A DNA stretch of 47,864 nt from Candidatus Methanovorans sp. (GTDB lineage: Archaea; Halobacteriota; Methanosarcinia; Methanosarcinales; Methanosarcinaceae). The notes beneath the pieces are model-generated. The model was not told the DNA's origin. It did no database searches and saw only the letters and a program-made list of their open reading frames with translations. This document shows, piece by piece, positions 17,864 to 28,673 of this stretch. The DNA is taken from positions 1-47,864 of the forward strand of contig DQIP01000229.1 in the NCBI GenBank assembly GCA_020793565.1. Reading direction: 5' to 3'. The position numbers and the translations under genes are program-made. Numbering within the stretch: the first letter of the stretch is position 1; each line of letters starts with the position of its first letter.

Positions 17864-20467
17864 ATGACGGTTCCAAAAGAATATATTCCTCATGATATCG
17901 AATCGAAATGGCAGGGTACATGGGATATGTCCATGTATCATTTTAACTGGGAGGACAACAATCGTCCCCAGTATATAATCGATACCCCACCACCATATCC
18001 AACAGGTAATTTCCATATCGGGAATTCACTTAACTGGTGCTACATTGATTTTGTTGCAAGATATAAACGTATGTGCGGATTTAATGTTATGTTTCCGCAG
18101 GGGTGGGATTGCCACGGTCTCCCTACTGAAGTGAAGGTTGAGGAGACACATGGGATCACTAAAAACCAGGTTCCAAGAATCGAATTCCGGAAGATGTGTG
18201 AGGAACTCACAGGTAAAAACATTGAGAAAATGCGCAGTACTATGAAAGCTCTTGGTTTTTCAACAGACTGGAGCAATGAGTTCATCACAATGGATCCCGG
18301 ATATTACGTAAAGACCCAGAAGTCATTTGCCAGGATGTTCGGCATAGGGCGCGTATATCAGGATGAACATCCTGTTAACTGGTGTCCAAGATGTGAAACT
18401 GCGATTGCTTTTGCAGAGGTTGAATACGATTCCAGGGAAACCCAGTTGAATTTCCTGCATTTCGACAAACTTGAGATTGCGACCACAAGACCCGAACTGC
18501 TTGCAGCATGTGTTGCAGTCGCGATCAATCCTGATGATGAACGCTATAATGGATACACAGGTGGAACTGTAAAGGTTCCGCTATTTGGATATGAGGTTCC
18601 TGTTATCAGTGACAACGAGGTTGACCCGTCATTTGGTACCGGTGTTGTCATGATATGTACCTTTGGTGATAAACAGGATGTACGCTGGTGGATCGAGCAC
18701 AGCCTTCCACTTCGAAAGGCAATCGATAAGACTGGACTTATGACAGGCATCGCCGGAAAATACGAAGGCATGACAATTGCAGAATGCAAGAAAGCGATTA
18801 CTGAAGACCTTAAGAGTGAAGGTTATCTCTATGACCAAAAACCACTCGAACAAAACGTAGGCATGTGCTGGAGATGTAAGACACCTATCGAGATATTGTC
18901 CGAACGCCAGTGGTTTGCAAAGATCGATCGCGATGAGATACAAAATGCAGCTGATGAGATCGAATGGCTGCCGGAATACATGAAGATCAGGCTCAAAAAC
19001 TGGACCGAAACCATGGAATGGGATTGGTGTATCTCGCGCCAGAGAATATTTGCGACCCCGATACCTGTCTGGTACTGTAAGGATTGCGGTAAGGTCATGG
19101 TTGCAAAAGAGGAATGGCTTCCACTTGATCCGACACAGGTTGATCCAGGGGATGCGTGCGAGTGTGGTTCGACTGAATTTAAGGCAGAGGAGGACGTGCT
19201 GGATACATGGATGGATTCATCCATAACCGCATTGCACGTATCCGGATGGTTAACAAACCATGAACTACGGCTTCCGGCGCAGCTTCGTCCGCAGGGTCAC
19301 GACATAATACGCACATGGGCATTTTATACGATACTTCGCTCAATGGCACTCACAGGTAAGCGACCCTGGGATTCAATTCTTATTAACGGTATGGTACTCG
19401 GGGAAGATGGGCAAAAGATGAGTAAGTCACTTGGCAATATCATCGCACCTGAAACAGTAATAGAACAGTACAGTGCAGATGCGTTCAGGCAATGGGCGGC
19501 TGTTGGCGGTTCTACAGGATCAGACATTATGTTCAGGTGGAAAGATGTGGTTTCATCTTCAAGGTTTTTGCACAAGATGTGGAGTATCTACAGGTTTTCG
19601 ATGTCGCATCTTGAGGACTATGAGCCGGAACAACTTCCTGTTGACGAGTCAACTTTAACATTACCTGTCATTGATCGGTGGCTTCTCAGCAAGTTGAATA
19701 AACTTGTTCGTTCCACCACAGGTAGCATGGACGCATACCAGTTTGATGAAGCTTTCAAATCCATCCGTGGGTTTGCATGGGAGACACTTGCGGACAATTA
19801 TATTGAACTTATTAAATCAAGGCTGTATGGTGATGATAAATCGGGCCGCAGGGCGGCACAGTATACGCTTCATACAACGATCGATACACTTTCACGCTTA
19901 CTTGCGCCTTTTACACCATTCTTTGCAGAAGAGATGTATTCGGGAATTGGCAAAGGCAGCATCCATGTACAGTCATGGCCGGGTGCCAGTGAATCATTGA
20001 TCGATGACGATATAGAGCGTGCCGGTGAACTGATAAAAGACATAACAGCTGCTGTCAGGCGATACAAATCTGAAAATGGGATGGCACTGAATGCACCGCT
20101 CAAGAAGATCGAGATATATGGTACATTGGATGATGTGGCGGACATTGGAGGCGCGACCAATTCACATATTGAGGTCATTGCAGGAGAGCCTGATTTTGAA
20201 CATGTGCCTGTTAGTGTTAAACCCAACATGGGCATCATAGGTCCGAAATTCAGGAAGCAGGCGGGTGCGATCGTTAAGATACTAACTGAAGAGGATCCGC
20301 AGAAGATCGCCAGACAGGCGGCGGGCGGAAGTATTGCTGTTAAAGTTGGTGACGAGAATATCACGCTTGACCCGGAATCGGTTACGATTGAAAAAGAAGT
20401 GGTTTCAGCCGGGCGCGCAGTTGATGTTCTTGATGTCAGCGGCATGGTTATTGTGATTGTCAGGTGA
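17864..20467 (+). CDS. valS: Valyl-tRNA synthetase
   Basis: This class I synthetase charges tRNA-Val. The 867-residue protein has a HIGH-type motif (HIGN, 51-54, within PPPYPTGNF), KMSKS at 518-522, the editing (CP1) domain with [22 protein letters not shown], and Cys pairs CPRC, CWRC, CKDCG and CECG that bind zinc in archaeal ValRS. The C-terminal anticodon-binding region is complete. GGAGAG precedes ATG 17864. Upstream lie four synthetase-associated repeats, so its transcription may be coordinated with proS and thrS. Confidence 0.97.
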   Translation: MTVPKEYIPHDIESKWQGTWDMSMYHFNWEDNNRPQYIIDTPPPYPTGNFHIGNSLNWCYIDFVARYKRMCGFNVMFPQGWDCHGLPTEVKVEETHGITKNQVPRIEFRKMCEELTGKNIEKMRSTMKALGFSTDWSNEFITMDPGYYVKTQKSFARMFGIGRVYQDEHPVNWCPRCETAIAFAEVEYDSRETQLNFLHFDKLEIATTRPELLAACVAVAINPDDERYNGYTGGTVKVPLFGYEVPVISDNEVDPSFGTGVVMICTFGDKQDVRWWIEHSLPLRKAIDKTGLMTGIAGKYEGMTIAECKKAITEDLKSEGYLYDQKPLEQNVGMCWRCKTPIEILSERQWFAKIDRDEIQNAADEIEWLPEYMKIRLKNWTETMEWDWCISRQRIFATPIPVWYCKDCGKVMVAKEEWLPLDPTQVDPGDACECGSTEFKAEEDVLDTWMDSSITALHVSGWLTNHELRLPAQLRPQGHDIIRTWAFYTILRSMALTGKRPWDSILINGMVLGEDGQKMSKSLGNIIAPETVIEQYSADAFRQWAAVGGSTGSDIMFRWKDVVSSSRFLHKMWSIYRFSMSHLEDYEPEQLPVDESTLTLPVIDRWLLSKLNKLVRSTTGSMDAYQFDEAFKSIRGFAWETLADNYIELIKSRLYGDDKSGRRAAQYTLHTTIDTLSRLLAPFTPFFAEEMYSGIGKGSIHVQSWPGASESLIDDDIERAGELIKDITAAVRRYKSENGMALNAPLKKIEIYGTLDDVADIGGATNSHIEVIAGEPDFEHVPVSVKPNMGIIGPKFRKQAGAIVKILTEEDPQKIARQAAGGSIAVKVGDENITLDPESVTIEKEVVSAGRAVDVLDVSGMVIVIVR

Positions 20468-20585
20468 TTTGCCTGATTGTAATTCATGAATATAATGGGT
20501 AATTGATCGGGTTTTAAGTTATATTTATATGTATAAAAGCTAATTCTCGAAATATATAAACTATAAAATGCGTTATGGTGAATGT

Positions 20586-20951
20586 ATGCCGAAGGTAACG
20601 AAGGTATTATTGCTGCTTAAAAACATGGTGTATGAAAGCACAAGCCCACAGGAGACTCTCAGGTTTGCAATTTATTATAGCAAAAAAGGGCTTGAAGTGA
20701 TTGTAGTTCTATGGGGTCCCATGGGGGTACTACTCGGGAAAAAAAACAAACATGGCTCGCCGGACTATGATATAAAAATGCAGATGTGTATTGACCTTGG
20801 TGTACAGTTCAAGTGCTGTGAACTTGCTGCATCGATGATAGGACTTAAGGAAGAAGAACTTATTCCAGGTGTTAAAATGGTACATTCTCACGAAGTAGCA
20901 GAAATGTTTTTGGAGTTCCGTGAGGAAGGCCAGTTAATTATTAACCTATGA
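20586..20951 (+). CDS. DsrE-like small protein
   Basis: The 121-residue protein begins MPKVTKVLLLLKN and has a Rossmann-like alternation with GLEVIVVLWGPMGVLL and a Cys pair (FKCCELA), consistent with the DsrE/F-like (COG2044) fold. Members are sulfur carriers or predicted peroxiredoxin-like proteins; which applies here is unknown. ATG 20586 is chosen because GGTGA lies 5 bases before it; the ATG at 20568 would place that site inside the gene. Confidence 0.7.
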   Translation: MPKVTKVLLLLKNMVYESTSPQETLRFAIYYSKKGLEVIVVLWGPMGVLLGKKNKHGSPDYDIKMQMCIDLGVQFKCCELAASMIGLKEEELIPGVKMVHSHEVAEMFLEFREEGQLIINL

Positions 20952-21059
20952 AACATTGAACCTAGAACTATTGTGATATGTATGCATTACATGCGCGATA
21001 TATAGATAGGGAATGCGGGAAGTTCGCGATATTTGTAAATTTCACATGGTGATCATTTT

Positions 21060-22313
21060 ATGGCAGTAACGACTGAATTAAATACGGACGGGAAGACATT
21101 GCTTGGGAAAGTGCTTGCAGGGGAGATTGCATTTAGAAAGATAGATCAACTAACGGATGCAAAGACTGCTGTAACGATCCGAAGATGCGCGATCGAGGAG
21201 CGGACAGGTGTCCGGTTCGGGCATGTCCAAAACTATTCGATCGATGCTGCTGTTGTAACAAAGCGCAACATTGAGAATATGATCGGTGCGATCCAGGTTC
21301 CGCTTGGGGTTGCAGGACCTGTGAAAGTGAACGGGGAATTTGCACCTGATGAGTATTATCTTCCACTTGCCACTACCGAGGGCGCGCTGGTCGCCAGTGT
21401 GAACCGTGGTTGTTCCGTGATCACAAAAGCAGGGGGCGCGAATGTGAGAATATTCCAGGATGAAATGACGCGCGCACCTGTTTTTAAACTTGAAAATGTT
21501 GTTCATGCACGGGAGTTTGTTGACTGGGTCAGGAAACCGGAAGTTTTCAGGCAGATGCAGGAGAAAGCCGGGGAAACCACACGATTTGGAGAACTTCTCA
21601 GGGTTGAGCCGTATGTTGCAGGAAACACTGTGTACCTGCGTTTTTCTTATGATACAAAGGATGCCATGGGCATGAACATGGTTACGATTGCCACAGAAGC
21701 AGTTGTTAACCTGATCGTGGATGAATTTGGAGCGGATCCTATCTCGTTGTCAGGTAATATGTGCACTGACAAAAAACCGGCTGCCATTAATACCATACTG
21801 GGAAGGGGAAAAACTGTTGTTGCAGAGGTTACCATTCCGAAAGACATGGTCGTAGCGCGGTTAAAATGCACTCCTGAGGCTATGGCGGATGTGAATTACC
21901 GGAAAAACCTTTTAGGTTCTGCCCGTGCCGGTGCGCTTGGTTTCAATGCACATGCCGCAAATGTCATTGCTGCGATGTTCCTTGCATGCGGTCAGGATGC
22001 GGCACATGTTGTAGAGGGAAGCACAGCGATCACCACCATGGAACTAACAGGATACGGGGACCTATACTGTGCAGTTACACTTCCGGCACTACCAGTTGGA
22101 ACTGTTGGCGGGGGTACGGGAATTGGCACCCAGTTGGACTGCCTGAACCTACTTGGAGTTGCAGGTGCCGGAGATTCACCCGGCACGAATTCAAAGAAAC
22201 TCGCCGAAATTATGGCTGTGGGTGTACTGGCAGGTGAATTGTCACTCATTGGCGCCCAGGCTGCGGGTCACCTCGCGCGCGCGCATGCTGAGTTGGGACG
22301 ATCGAAATTATGA
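21060..22313 (+). CDS. hmgA: HMG-CoA reductase (class I)
   Basis: The 417-residue enzyme reduces HMG-CoA to mevalonate with NADPH, the committed step to archaeal isoprenoid lipids. Catalytic residues are in place: Glu107 (TTEGALVASVNRG), the Lys in CTDKKPAAIN (238-239), Asp313 (GQDAAHVVEG) and the C-terminal His in GHLARAHAELGRS. The glycine-rich GTVGGGTGIGTQLDCL binds NADPH. It lacks membrane segments, as usual in archaea. The promoter is GCGATATATAGATA (about 20996), and a near-perfect GGTGATC ribosome site is at 21046-21052. carS follows 88 bases downstream, so lipid genes cluster here. Confidence 0.97.
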   Translation: MAVTTELNTDGKTLLGKVLAGEIAFRKIDQLTDAKTAVTIRRCAIEERTGVRFGHVQNYSIDAAVVTKRNIENMIGAIQVPLGVAGPVKVNGEFAPDEYYLPLATTEGALVASVNRGCSVITKAGGANVRIFQDEMTRAPVFKLENVVHAREFVDWVRKPEVFRQMQEKAGETTRFGELLRVEPYVAGNTVYLRFSYDTKDAMGMNMVTIATEAVVNLIVDEFGADPISLSGNMCTDKKPAAINTILGRGKTVVAEVTIPKDMVVARLKCTPEAMADVNYRKNLLGSARAGALGFNAHAANVIAAMFLACGQDAAHVVEGSTAITTMELTGYGDLYCAVTLPALPVGTVGGGTGIGTQLDCLNLLGVAGAGDSPGTNSKKLAEIMAVGVLAGELSLIGAQAAGHLARAHAELGRSKL

Positions 22314-22400
22314 GGTTTGGATTAAGAGGCACATAATGGCACAGGACTTATTTTCTTTGAATAAAGCAATAAACAACCAAAAATATATTGGGCTTATAAC

Positions 22401-22961
22401 ATGATTGAACTTATAATAATTGCAATTTGGCTGATGCTTCCAGCGTACGTCCCAAATCCACTGGCAGCTGTATTCGGTGGCGGCAAACCCATAGACGGTG
22501 GGCGAACAATGGGTGATGGGAAAAGGATATTGGGCGATGGAAAAACATATCGCGGACTTCTTGTTGGAATCACCTGCGGCCTGTTAATCGGACTTTTGCA
22601 GATGGGATTAGTGTCGAATGGGATTGCTGTTTCTGGCGTGACGCTGCCGGCATTTGGAATTAGCACCGCAGGCTCGGTTATTGTGATACTCGCAATGTCA
22701 TGCGGTTCACTTTTCGGTGATATGTTCATGAGTTTCTTCAAACGCAGGCTGGGCCTGAAACGCGGCGCCCCGCTACCTGTCATTGACCAGTTGGACTTTG
22801 TTCTGGGAGCATGGATGTTTACATATCTTGCATCTCCCGTGTGGTTCACTGCCAATTTTTCGGCCTGGTTAATAGTAACGGTGCTGGTAATTACCCCGAT
22901 GTTGCATCTGGTAACAAATATCATCGGATATTTCATTGGTGTGAAAAATGAACCCTGGTAA
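22401..22961 (+). CDS. carS: CDP-archaeol synthase
   Basis: This integral membrane enzyme joins CTP to digeranylgeranylglyceryl phosphate to make CDP-archaeol. The 186-residue protein has about five membrane segments and the CarS/DUF46 signature: YVPNPLAAVFGGGKPIDGG, GDGKRILGDGKTYRGLL (29-55) and GAPLPVIDQLDFVLGA. It follows hmgA on the same strand; with egsA it supplies the core ether-lipid pathway. Confidence 0.94.
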   Translation: MIELIIIAIWLMLPAYVPNPLAAVFGGGKPIDGGRTMGDGKRILGDGKTYRGLLVGITCGLLIGLLQMGLVSNGIAVSGVTLPAFGISTAGSVIVILAMSCGSLFGDMFMSFFKRRLGLKRGAPLPVIDQLDFVLGAWMFTYLASPVWFTANFSAWLIVTVLVITPMLHLVTNIIGYFIGVKNEPW

Positions 22962-23000
22962 GCAAAGTAAATATATATGGTATGATGGTGGGATTCAATA

Positions 23001-23549
23001 ATGTCAGAAGATAATACAAAGCAGGAACTTATCGCAGCACTCAGGAATTGCGGTGCTGTTAAGTTCGGGGATTTTACACTTGCATCAGGCAAAAAAAGCA
23101 AGTACTATATCGATATCAAAAAAGCAAGCACAGATCCACATACACTCCGCATCATTGCAAAACAGGCTGCCGACAAGATACGTGCTGCAGGTTTCGATAT
23201 TGTGGGCGGTGTTGCACTTGGTGGTGTCCCGATCGCAACTGCAGTTTCACTTGAGACCGGACTTCCGCTTTTGCTTGTACGAAAAGAGGCGAAAGATCAC
23301 GGCACAGGGGGAAGACTTGTCGGGGATATGGAAGACGGTGCACATGTGGTATTGCTGGAAGATGTTACAACAAGCGGCGGGTCAGTGCTGGATGGTATTT
23401 CAGCACTGCGTGATGCCGGGGGGGTTGTTGATACGGTGATAACTGTGGTTGACCGGGAGGAGAATGCAATGGACAGGCTGGATTCGATCGGTGTGAACCT
23501 TATTCCTCTTGTAAGATCAAGTGATCTTGTAGTTCCGGATCGATATTGA
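23001..23549 (+). CDS. pyrE: Orotate phosphoribosyltransferase
   Basis: The enzyme makes orotidine 5'-phosphate from orotate and PRPP in pyrimidine synthesis. The 182-residue protein has the PRPP-binding motif VVLLEDVTTSGGSVLDGI (about 115-132), FTLASGKKSKYYIDIK near the N-terminus and RKEAKDHGTGG in the catalytic loop. A TATA-like AAATATATATGG and GGTGG ribosome site precede the ATG. Confidence 0.96.
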   Translation: MSEDNTKQELIAALRNCGAVKFGDFTLASGKKSKYYIDIKKASTDPHTLRIIAKQAADKIRAAGFDIVGGVALGGVPIATAVSLETGLPLLLVRKEAKDHGTGGRLVGDMEDGAHVVLLEDVTTSGGSVLDGISALRDAGGVVDTVITVVDREENAMDRLDSIGVNLIPLVRSSDLVVPDRY

Positions 23550-23629
23550 AATCCTTTAAAACGCAAGATATTTATGTTTCAACGTTGAATTCAAATGCTA
23601 TTCATATTCCATTTCTACAGCTGATTAGT

Positions 23630-23671
23630 AAGTTTAAGGTTAAGTTTAAATTTAAATTTAAATTTAAGTTT
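23630..23671 (+). repeat. Seven tandem AAGTTT/AAATTT hexamers upstream of purD
   Basis: The array reads AAGTTT, AAGGTT, AAGTTT, three AAATTT and AAGTTT, ending with AGCAA. A related but inverted array (AAACTT units) lies on the other side of purD at 25091-25126. It may be a regulatory or curved-DNA site, or a replication-slippage tract. Confidence 0.6.
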
Positions 23672-23769
23672 AGCAAAGAACAATGTCTAATATGAGTTCC
23701 GATATGGATCTATGTTTAATCTGAAAACCAGATGAAAAATTCTTTTTAAGTTCTAACGAGGTTTAATTG

Positions 23770-25074
23770 ATGAATATTCTAGTTGTTGGTGGCGGAGGAA
23801 GAGAGCATGCAATCGCTGAAGCGATTGCAAGAAGCGATCAAAATCCGATTATGTTCGCAGTAATGGCAAAGAAAAACCCGGGTATAGCAAGACTATGCGA
23901 CGATTTTCTTCTTGTAAACGAAACTGATGTTGAAAAAGTGGTGGATTACGCAAAGTCCAGAAGAACCAATATCGCAGTAATAGGACCCGAAGCCCCGCTT
24001 GCAGTTTCTCTTGCCGATGCGCTCGAAGATGCAGGCATACATGCGGTAAGTCCCAGAAAAGCGGTCGCACAGATCGAATTCGATAAGGCATGGGCTCGTA
24101 ATTTCATGAAAAAACACAATATCGGGGGATGTCCGGTTTTTGGTGTTTTCACAAAAAAAGACGACATGGATGCGTTTATCGGGAAACTCGGAAATGTGGC
24201 GGTAAAACCTGCAGGATTGACTGGTGGCAAGGGCGTTAAAGTCATGGGTGACCAGCTTCCTGATATTGAGGCTGCCAAAGCGTATGCTGCCAGCCTTTTG
24301 GAAGGCGATAGCGTGGTCATTGAAGAGAACCTTGTGGGTGAAGAGTTCACGCTTCAGGCATTCGTTGACGGTAAGTCGCTTGCCTTTGCACCGACTGTTC
24401 AGGATCACAAGCGTGCATTTGAGGGTGATCTTGGTCCTAATACCGGTGGCATGGGTTCTTATACCAGTGCTGGTGCTCTCCTGCCATTCCTTGTACCTGG
24501 TGATGTTGAGCAGGCAAAACAGATAATGAGGGATACTGTCAAGGCACTGCATGAAGAAACAGGTGTGCTGTATAAGGGAACCCTGTACGGGCAGTTCATG
24601 CTTACAAAGGACGGGGCGAAAGTGATCGAGTTCAATGCCAGGTTCGGTGACCCCGAGGCTATGAATGTTCTTCCGCTTCTTGAAACGGATTATGTTGATG
24701 TGATCTCCGCGATCGCAAACGGTACACTGGCGGATATTGACGTGAAATTCAGCGAAAAGGCAACAGTGTGCAAGTATGCGGTTCCTGCGGGTTATCCGGA
24801 CGATCCGACAAAGGACAGTGAAGTGATCGCAGGCGATATCGGGGATGCGCTGCTGTTCTATTCAAGCGTATATGAGAAGGATGGGAAGGTTTACACCACA
24901 GGCTCAAGAGCGGTGGCTGTTGTCGGTATTGCGGATTCCATTGCCGAAGCGGAAACGATTGCGCAGAACGCGCTTGACAATATTGAAGGTGACCTGCATT
25001 CAAGGCGCGACATCGGTACTGCGGCAGTGGTACAGAAGCGGATCGACCACATGAAAGAAATTCGTGGGTTTTGA
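23770..25074 (+). CDS. purD: Phosphoribosylamine-glycine ligase
   Basis: This ATP-grasp ligase forms GAR in purine synthesis. The 434-residue protein has N-terminal [12 protein letters not shown]-grasp core elements [14 protein letters not shown] and [16 protein letters not shown], the [11 protein letters not shown] loop and the metal-binding [14 protein letters not shown] 23770 follows GAGGT with good spacing; a TTG one codon earlier is unlikely. It is flanked on both sides by A/T hexamer arrays in opposite orientation. Confidence 0.97.
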   Translation: MNILVVGGGGREHAIAEAIARSDQNPIMFAVMAKKNPGIARLCDDFLLVNETDVEKVVDYAKSRRTNIAVIGPEAPLAVSLADALEDAGIHAVSPRKAVAQIEFDKAWARNFMKKHNIGGCPVFGVFTKKDDMDAFIGKLGNVAVKPAGLTGGKGVKVMGDQLPDIEAAKAYAASLLEGDSVVIEENLVGEEFTLQAFVDGKSLAFAPTVQDHKRAFEGDLGPNTGGMGSYTSAGALLPFLVPGDVEQAKQIMRDTVKALHEETGVLYKGTLYGQFMLTKDGAKVIEFNARFGDPEAMNVLPLLETDYVDVISAIANGTLADIDVKFSEKATVCKYAVPAGYPDDPTKDSEVIAGDIGDALLFYSSVYEKDGKVYTTGSRAVAVVGIADSIAEAETIAQNALDNIEGDLHSRRDIGTAAVVQKRIDHMKEIRGF

Positions 25075-25090
25075 TCTGGTTTACAATAAT

Positions 25091-25126
25091 TTTAATTTAA
25101 ACTTAAACTTAAACATAGACTTAAAA
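25091..25126 (+). repeat. TTAAAC hexamer array between purD and argF
   Basis: Units are TTTAAT, three TTAAAC, ATAGAC and TTAAAA, just upstream of argF. This is the same hexamer theme as 23630-23671 read on the opposite strand. Both arrays are followed by a similar AAGTTT(T)AGCAA. Confidence 0.5.
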
Positions 25127-25154
25127 GTTTTAGCAATAATTTGAGTTGATTGAT

Positions 25155-26060
25155 ATGAAACATCTGATCTCAATTGCCGACCTCTCCAATGAGGAGATAC
25201 TTGATATTCTCAATGTGGCAGAGGACCTGAAGGAAAAGCGCCTTCGCGGGAAGGTGACAGACCTTCTGAAGAATAAGAGCCTTGCAATGATCTTTGAAAA
25301 ATCATCCACCCGCACGCGGGTATCTTTTGAGGTAGGTATGGCTGACCTTGGCGGTCATTCGCTCTACCTTAATTACAGGGATATCCAGATCGGACGCGGC
25401 GAGACTGTGGCAGATACGGCGCGCGTGCTGTCTGGATATGTGCATGGTATTACTGCAAGGGTGAACAGGCATGATACAGTTAAGCAACTTGCAGAACATG
25501 CAACTGTTCCTGTGATCAATGCGCTGTCCGATAAGGAGCACCCATGCCAGATACTTGCAGACCTGCTTACGATACAGGAATATAAGAATAGGCTTGTTGG
25601 CCTGAAATATGCATGGATCGGGGATGGGAACAATGTCTGCAATTCCGCGATACTCGGATGTGCGATCGTTGGCATGGATATCACAGTGGCATGCCCGGAA
25701 GGGTATGAACCTGATGATGATATTGTAGCGCAGGCAAGAGAAATGGGCGGCAATGTCACAATAACCAATGACCCGTTAGAGGCTGCAAAGGATGCTGATG
25801 TCCTGTATACGGATGTGTGGATATCAATGGGTGATGAGGATGAACGTGAGAAGCGTATGCAGGACCTGGCAAATTACCAGATCAACTCTAAACTTGTGGG
25901 TCTTGCAAAACATGATGCGATCGTGATGCACTGCCTGCCTGCACACAGGGGCGAGGAGATCACTGCGGAAATTCTGGATGGTCCGCATTCGGTGGTTTTC
26001 GAGCAGGCAGAGAACCGGATGCATGCACAAAAAGCACTTCTAATCGAGTTAATGGCATGA
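25155..26060 (+). CDS. argF: Ornithine carbamoyltransferase
   Basis: It transfers carbamoyl phosphate to ornithine in arginine synthesis. The 301-residue protein has the carbamoyl-phosphate motif [12 protein letters not shown] (about 49-60), [12 protein letters not shown] and the ornithine-binding [12 protein letters not shown] near the C-terminus; [11 protein letters not shown] is also typical. ATG 25155 is used; an in-frame TTG at 25146 is less likely. Copy B of the 270-bp repeat begins 30 bases after the stop. Confidence 0.97.
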   Translation: MKHLISIADLSNEEILDILNVAEDLKEKRLRGKVTDLLKNKSLAMIFEKSSTRTRVSFEVGMADLGGHSLYLNYRDIQIGRGETVADTARVLSGYVHGITARVNRHDTVKQLAEHATVPVINALSDKEHPCQILADLLTIQEYKNRLVGLKYAWIGDGNNVCNSAILGCAIVGMDITVACPEGYEPDDDIVAQAREMGGNVTITNDPLEAAKDADVLYTDVWISMGDEDEREKRMQDLANYQINSKLVGLAKHDAIVMHCLPAHRGEEITAEILDGPHSVVFEQAENRMHAQKALLIELMA

Positions 26061-26090
26061 GGTTTGCTATCGATTTCATTTCATTTGTGG

Positions 26091-26360
26091 TTGTTTAGAT
26101 GGTTTCGATAAAATGTCGATGCACAGCCCATATGTTCAGGCCCCGTGCAGCAATCCCACCGCAGGTGGCGTTTTCCAAACATTATTAAAAATATACCTCG
26201 GTCGAATAAACCTGAACATTTTTAATAATATTAGTGTGTGAAAACGCTATGCTGCGCTATTCTATATTTTTGTTATAAGTAAAAATGCTGCGAAAAGTCC
26301 ATATCGTTCGCGCAAGTGATTTGGGTATGGCCACCTGCGGCGGATTGCCTCGGTATCAAA
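26091..26360 (+). repeat. 270-bp dispersed repeat, copy B
   Basis: Homologous throughout to 1063-1334 in the same orientation. The TGCAC...GTGCA pairing and terminal GGC-GGATT-GCC hairpin are identical. The intermediate hairpin keeps its place although its bases differ (CCACC-GCA-GGTGG). A frame starting ATGTCGATGCACAGC is longer in this copy but stops early in copy A, so conservation of a peptide is not supported. It lies between argF and the tRNA-Leu gene. Confidence 0.75.
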
Positions 26361-26559
26361 AATCGCTGAACAAATGCTTTTATTTTTTTTGAATGTGCTG
26401 GACGCAGTTCTTAAATCCAGTTATTCCAATGGATATGGAACAAAATTTTATTTCAGGGCACGCCGGATACGCATAGGATTTTACAAATGGAAATTGGATT
26501 TGTGCCGGTGGATGATAAGGTTTAATTACATAAAGCGCTCTATGTGGACGCGTCGTAAT

Positions 26560-26647
26560 GCGGGAGTTGCCCAGCCAGGTCAAAGGCGCTGGGTTCAGAG
26601 CCCAGTCTTGTAGAAGTTCGTGCGTTCGAATCGCACCTCCCGCACCA
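26560..26647 (+). tRNA. tRNA-Leu (CAG)
   Basis: Class II cloverleaf: acceptor GCGGGAG/CTCCCGC, D-arm with AGCCAGGTCAAAGG, anticodon stem CTGGG/CCCAG with loop TTCAGAG (anticodon CAG, leucine), a long variable arm (CTTGTAGAAG) and T-arm GTGCG-TTCGAAT-CGCAC. Discriminator A at 26644 is followed by an encoded CCA (26645-26647). Confidence 0.96.
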
Positions 26648-26768
26648 AATACCCTGATAAATAGGTATCCTAAAACAAAAAACACTTTGCTATTACGGTA
26701 CATTTTGGCTTAACTGTAAGGGATCAATATATCGTACAGTTTTTTATATAAAATACATCAACGGGGGG

Positions 26769-26885
26769 ATGGTACATTTTATCAGGCAAGTTGATGGTGA
26801 AGGGCGGATCAATTTATCAAATGAGGTGTTTGAAATGGGCACGGGATTTACCTGTGAATTCCAATTCGGTGGACATATATGTTAA
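26769..26885 (+). pseudogene. 38-codon remnant resembling a transposase C-terminus
   Basis: The frame reads MVHFIRQVDGEGRINLSNEVFEMG and stops after 38 codons. The FIR.VD..GRINL.NE.F..G pattern resembles the C-terminal domain of integrase-type (IS481-like) archaeal transposases. A TATA-like TTTTTATATAAAATAC lies just upstream. The rest of the interval 26648-27089 shows no gene; GGTACATTTT occurs twice (26697, 26771), possibly from an IS end. Confidence 0.4.
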
Positions 26886-27089
26886 TTATCATACCCCGCA
26901 TTTTTGCTGCGGTTAGGTGTACCGTCGCAGGTTTTGGTTCGCCTTAGCATATAGTATTTTCTTTAATATCTCCCCACTTTCACCATTTATTTATCAGTTA
27001 TGATTTTCACACCCACAACACATCATGATCAACAAACTTTGTAAATTTCATGTAATGGAAACGTCTTTAAGCAATGCACCTATTTATTC

Positions 27090-27150
27090 AAGAAAATCCT
27101 CCTAAGTTCGGATTTACCTGGACTACATAATCCTATAGATTATATACTAT
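27090..27150 (+). promoter_or_regulatory. Single synthetase element at the proS promoter
   Basis: This is one copy of the 62-bp element found before valS and thrS: AAGAAAATCCTCCT at its start and GGACTACATAATC-CTATA-GATTATATAC at its end. The dyad half GATTA runs into ATTATATA (27139-27146), a good TATA box about 45 bases before ATG 27185. Transcription would start near 27165. A protein bound to the dyad would compete with TBP. Confidence 0.75.
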
Positions 27151-27184
27151 AAAAAAATAATTTAAATTGATGAGTGAGAGCATG

Positions 27185-28618
27185 GCAGAACAAGAAAAAG
27201 AAGCATCGCTTCCTGCAAAAAAGAATTTCAGTGAATGGTATAATGAATTGCTGCGTGCAGCTGAGATCATGGATGTTCGCTATCCTGTTAAAGGATTGTA
27301 CGTCTGGCATCCGTTTGGTTTTTCAATCCGAAAGAACGTTTATGCCATTATCAGGGAAATGCTTGACAAAGATCATCAGGAAACACTTTTTCCGCTTCTT
27401 ATACCCGAACATGAGTTTATGAAGGAAGCAGAGCACATCAAGGGCTTTGAAGAAGAGGTCTATTGGGTCACACATGGCGGAACAAATCCGCTTGATGTCA
27501 AACTTGCGCTTCGCCCTACAAGCGAGACTGCCATTTACCCGATGTACAAACTATGGGTGCGCTCACACGCAGACCTGCCGCTCAAACTTTACCAGATCGT
27601 AAATACTTTCCGGTATGAAACAAAACACACACGTCCGCTCATTCGACTTCGGGAGATCACATCATTCAAGGAAGCGCATACCGTCCACACAACATGGGAG
27701 GATGCCGCTGCACAGGTCGATGAAGCGATACGTATCTACATTGAATTCTACCGCCAGCTTGGTATTCCGGTTCTTCCGTCGAAGCGGCCAGACTGGGATA
27801 AATTCCCGGGCGCGGATTATACTATCGCGGTCGATGCACTGATGCCTGATGGCAAGACGCTTCAGGTCGGTACTGCACATCATCTTGGTGACAATTTTGC
27901 AAAGACATTCGAGATAACATACGAAGATCCTGACGGTGAGCAGATCTACGCCCATCAAACATGTTACGGCGTATCCGAGCGTTCCATCGCATCAATGATC
28001 TCCATCCATGGCGATGATAAGGGATTGGTGCTCCCTCCACAGATAGCACCTATACAGGTCGTAATAATACCCATTATTTTCAAGGACAGGGCAGAGATCC
28101 TTGAGGCATGTGAGAATGTCAGGTCAAGCCTTGTATCTGCCGGCATACGCGTTGAGATCGATGCCAGCGACAGTCGTCCGGGCGCTAAATATTACAAGTG
28201 GGAAATGCGTGGCGTTCCGATCAGAATTGAGATCGGACCGCGTGACCTGAAGAATAACGCTGCTATGGTTGCACGACGTGACACTGGAGAGAAAGAACAG
28301 GTGCCGCTTGACGATATAAAAACCGGGATACTGAAGAGATTCGATATTATTCAGGCAGATATGCTTGCCAAGGCAGAAGATGAGTTGCAGGACCGCATCT
28401 TTGATTGTGAGACATTTGATGAGATTAAAGATAAACTTTCCATGGGAATCGCAAGGATATACTGGTGCGGTGAGAAGGAATGCGGCCTTACACTGGAAGA
28501 AGATATTGGTGCGGGAATACTCGGGATCCCGACTGTACAGGATGAGAATATTATCGGGAAATGCCCGGTATGTGGTGCAGATGCTACTACCAGGGTGTAT
28601 GTAGCAAGGACATACTGA
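27185..28618 (+). CDS. proS: Prolyl-tRNA synthetase (archaeal/eukaryotic type)
   Basis: This class II synthetase charges tRNA-Pro. The 477-residue protein has motif 2 [19 protein letters not shown], motif 3 with [20 protein letters not shown], the anticodon-binding domain and the C-terminal zinc domain (WCGEKECG and CPVCG) ending in the characteristic ARTY. ATG 27185 ([11 protein letters not shown]) matches the usual N-terminus of Methanosarcina ProRS and follows GAGTGAG; an ATG at 27170 has no ribosome site. The synthetase element overlaps its promoter. Confidence 0.95.
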   Translation, partial: AEQEKEASLPAKKNFSEWYNELLRAAEIMDVRYPVKGLYVWHPFGFSIRKNVYAIIREMLDKDHQETLFPLLIPEHEFMKEAEHIKGFEEEVYWVTHGGTNPLDVKLALRPTSETAIYPMYKLWVRSHADLPLKLYQIVNTFRYETKHTRPLIRLREITSFKEAHTVHTTWEDAAAQVDEAIRIYIEFYRQLGIPVLPSKRPDWDKFPGADYTIAVDALMPDGKTLQVGTAHHLGDNFAKTFEITYEDPDGEQIYAHQTCYGVSERSIASMISIHGDDKGLVLPPQIAPIQVVIIPIIFKDRAEILEACENVRSSLVSAGIRVEIDASDSRPGAKYYKWEMRGVPIRIEIGPRDLKNNAAMVARRDTGEKEQVPLDDIKTGILKRFDIIQADMLAKAEDELQDRIFDCETFDEIKDKLSMGIARIYWCGEKECGLTLEEDIGAGILGIPTVQDENIIGKCPVCGADATTRVYVARTY

Positions 28619-28673
28619 CCGCCACTAATTGCCATTTAACTGTTAAAACATACAAACTAATGCGGTAATATAT

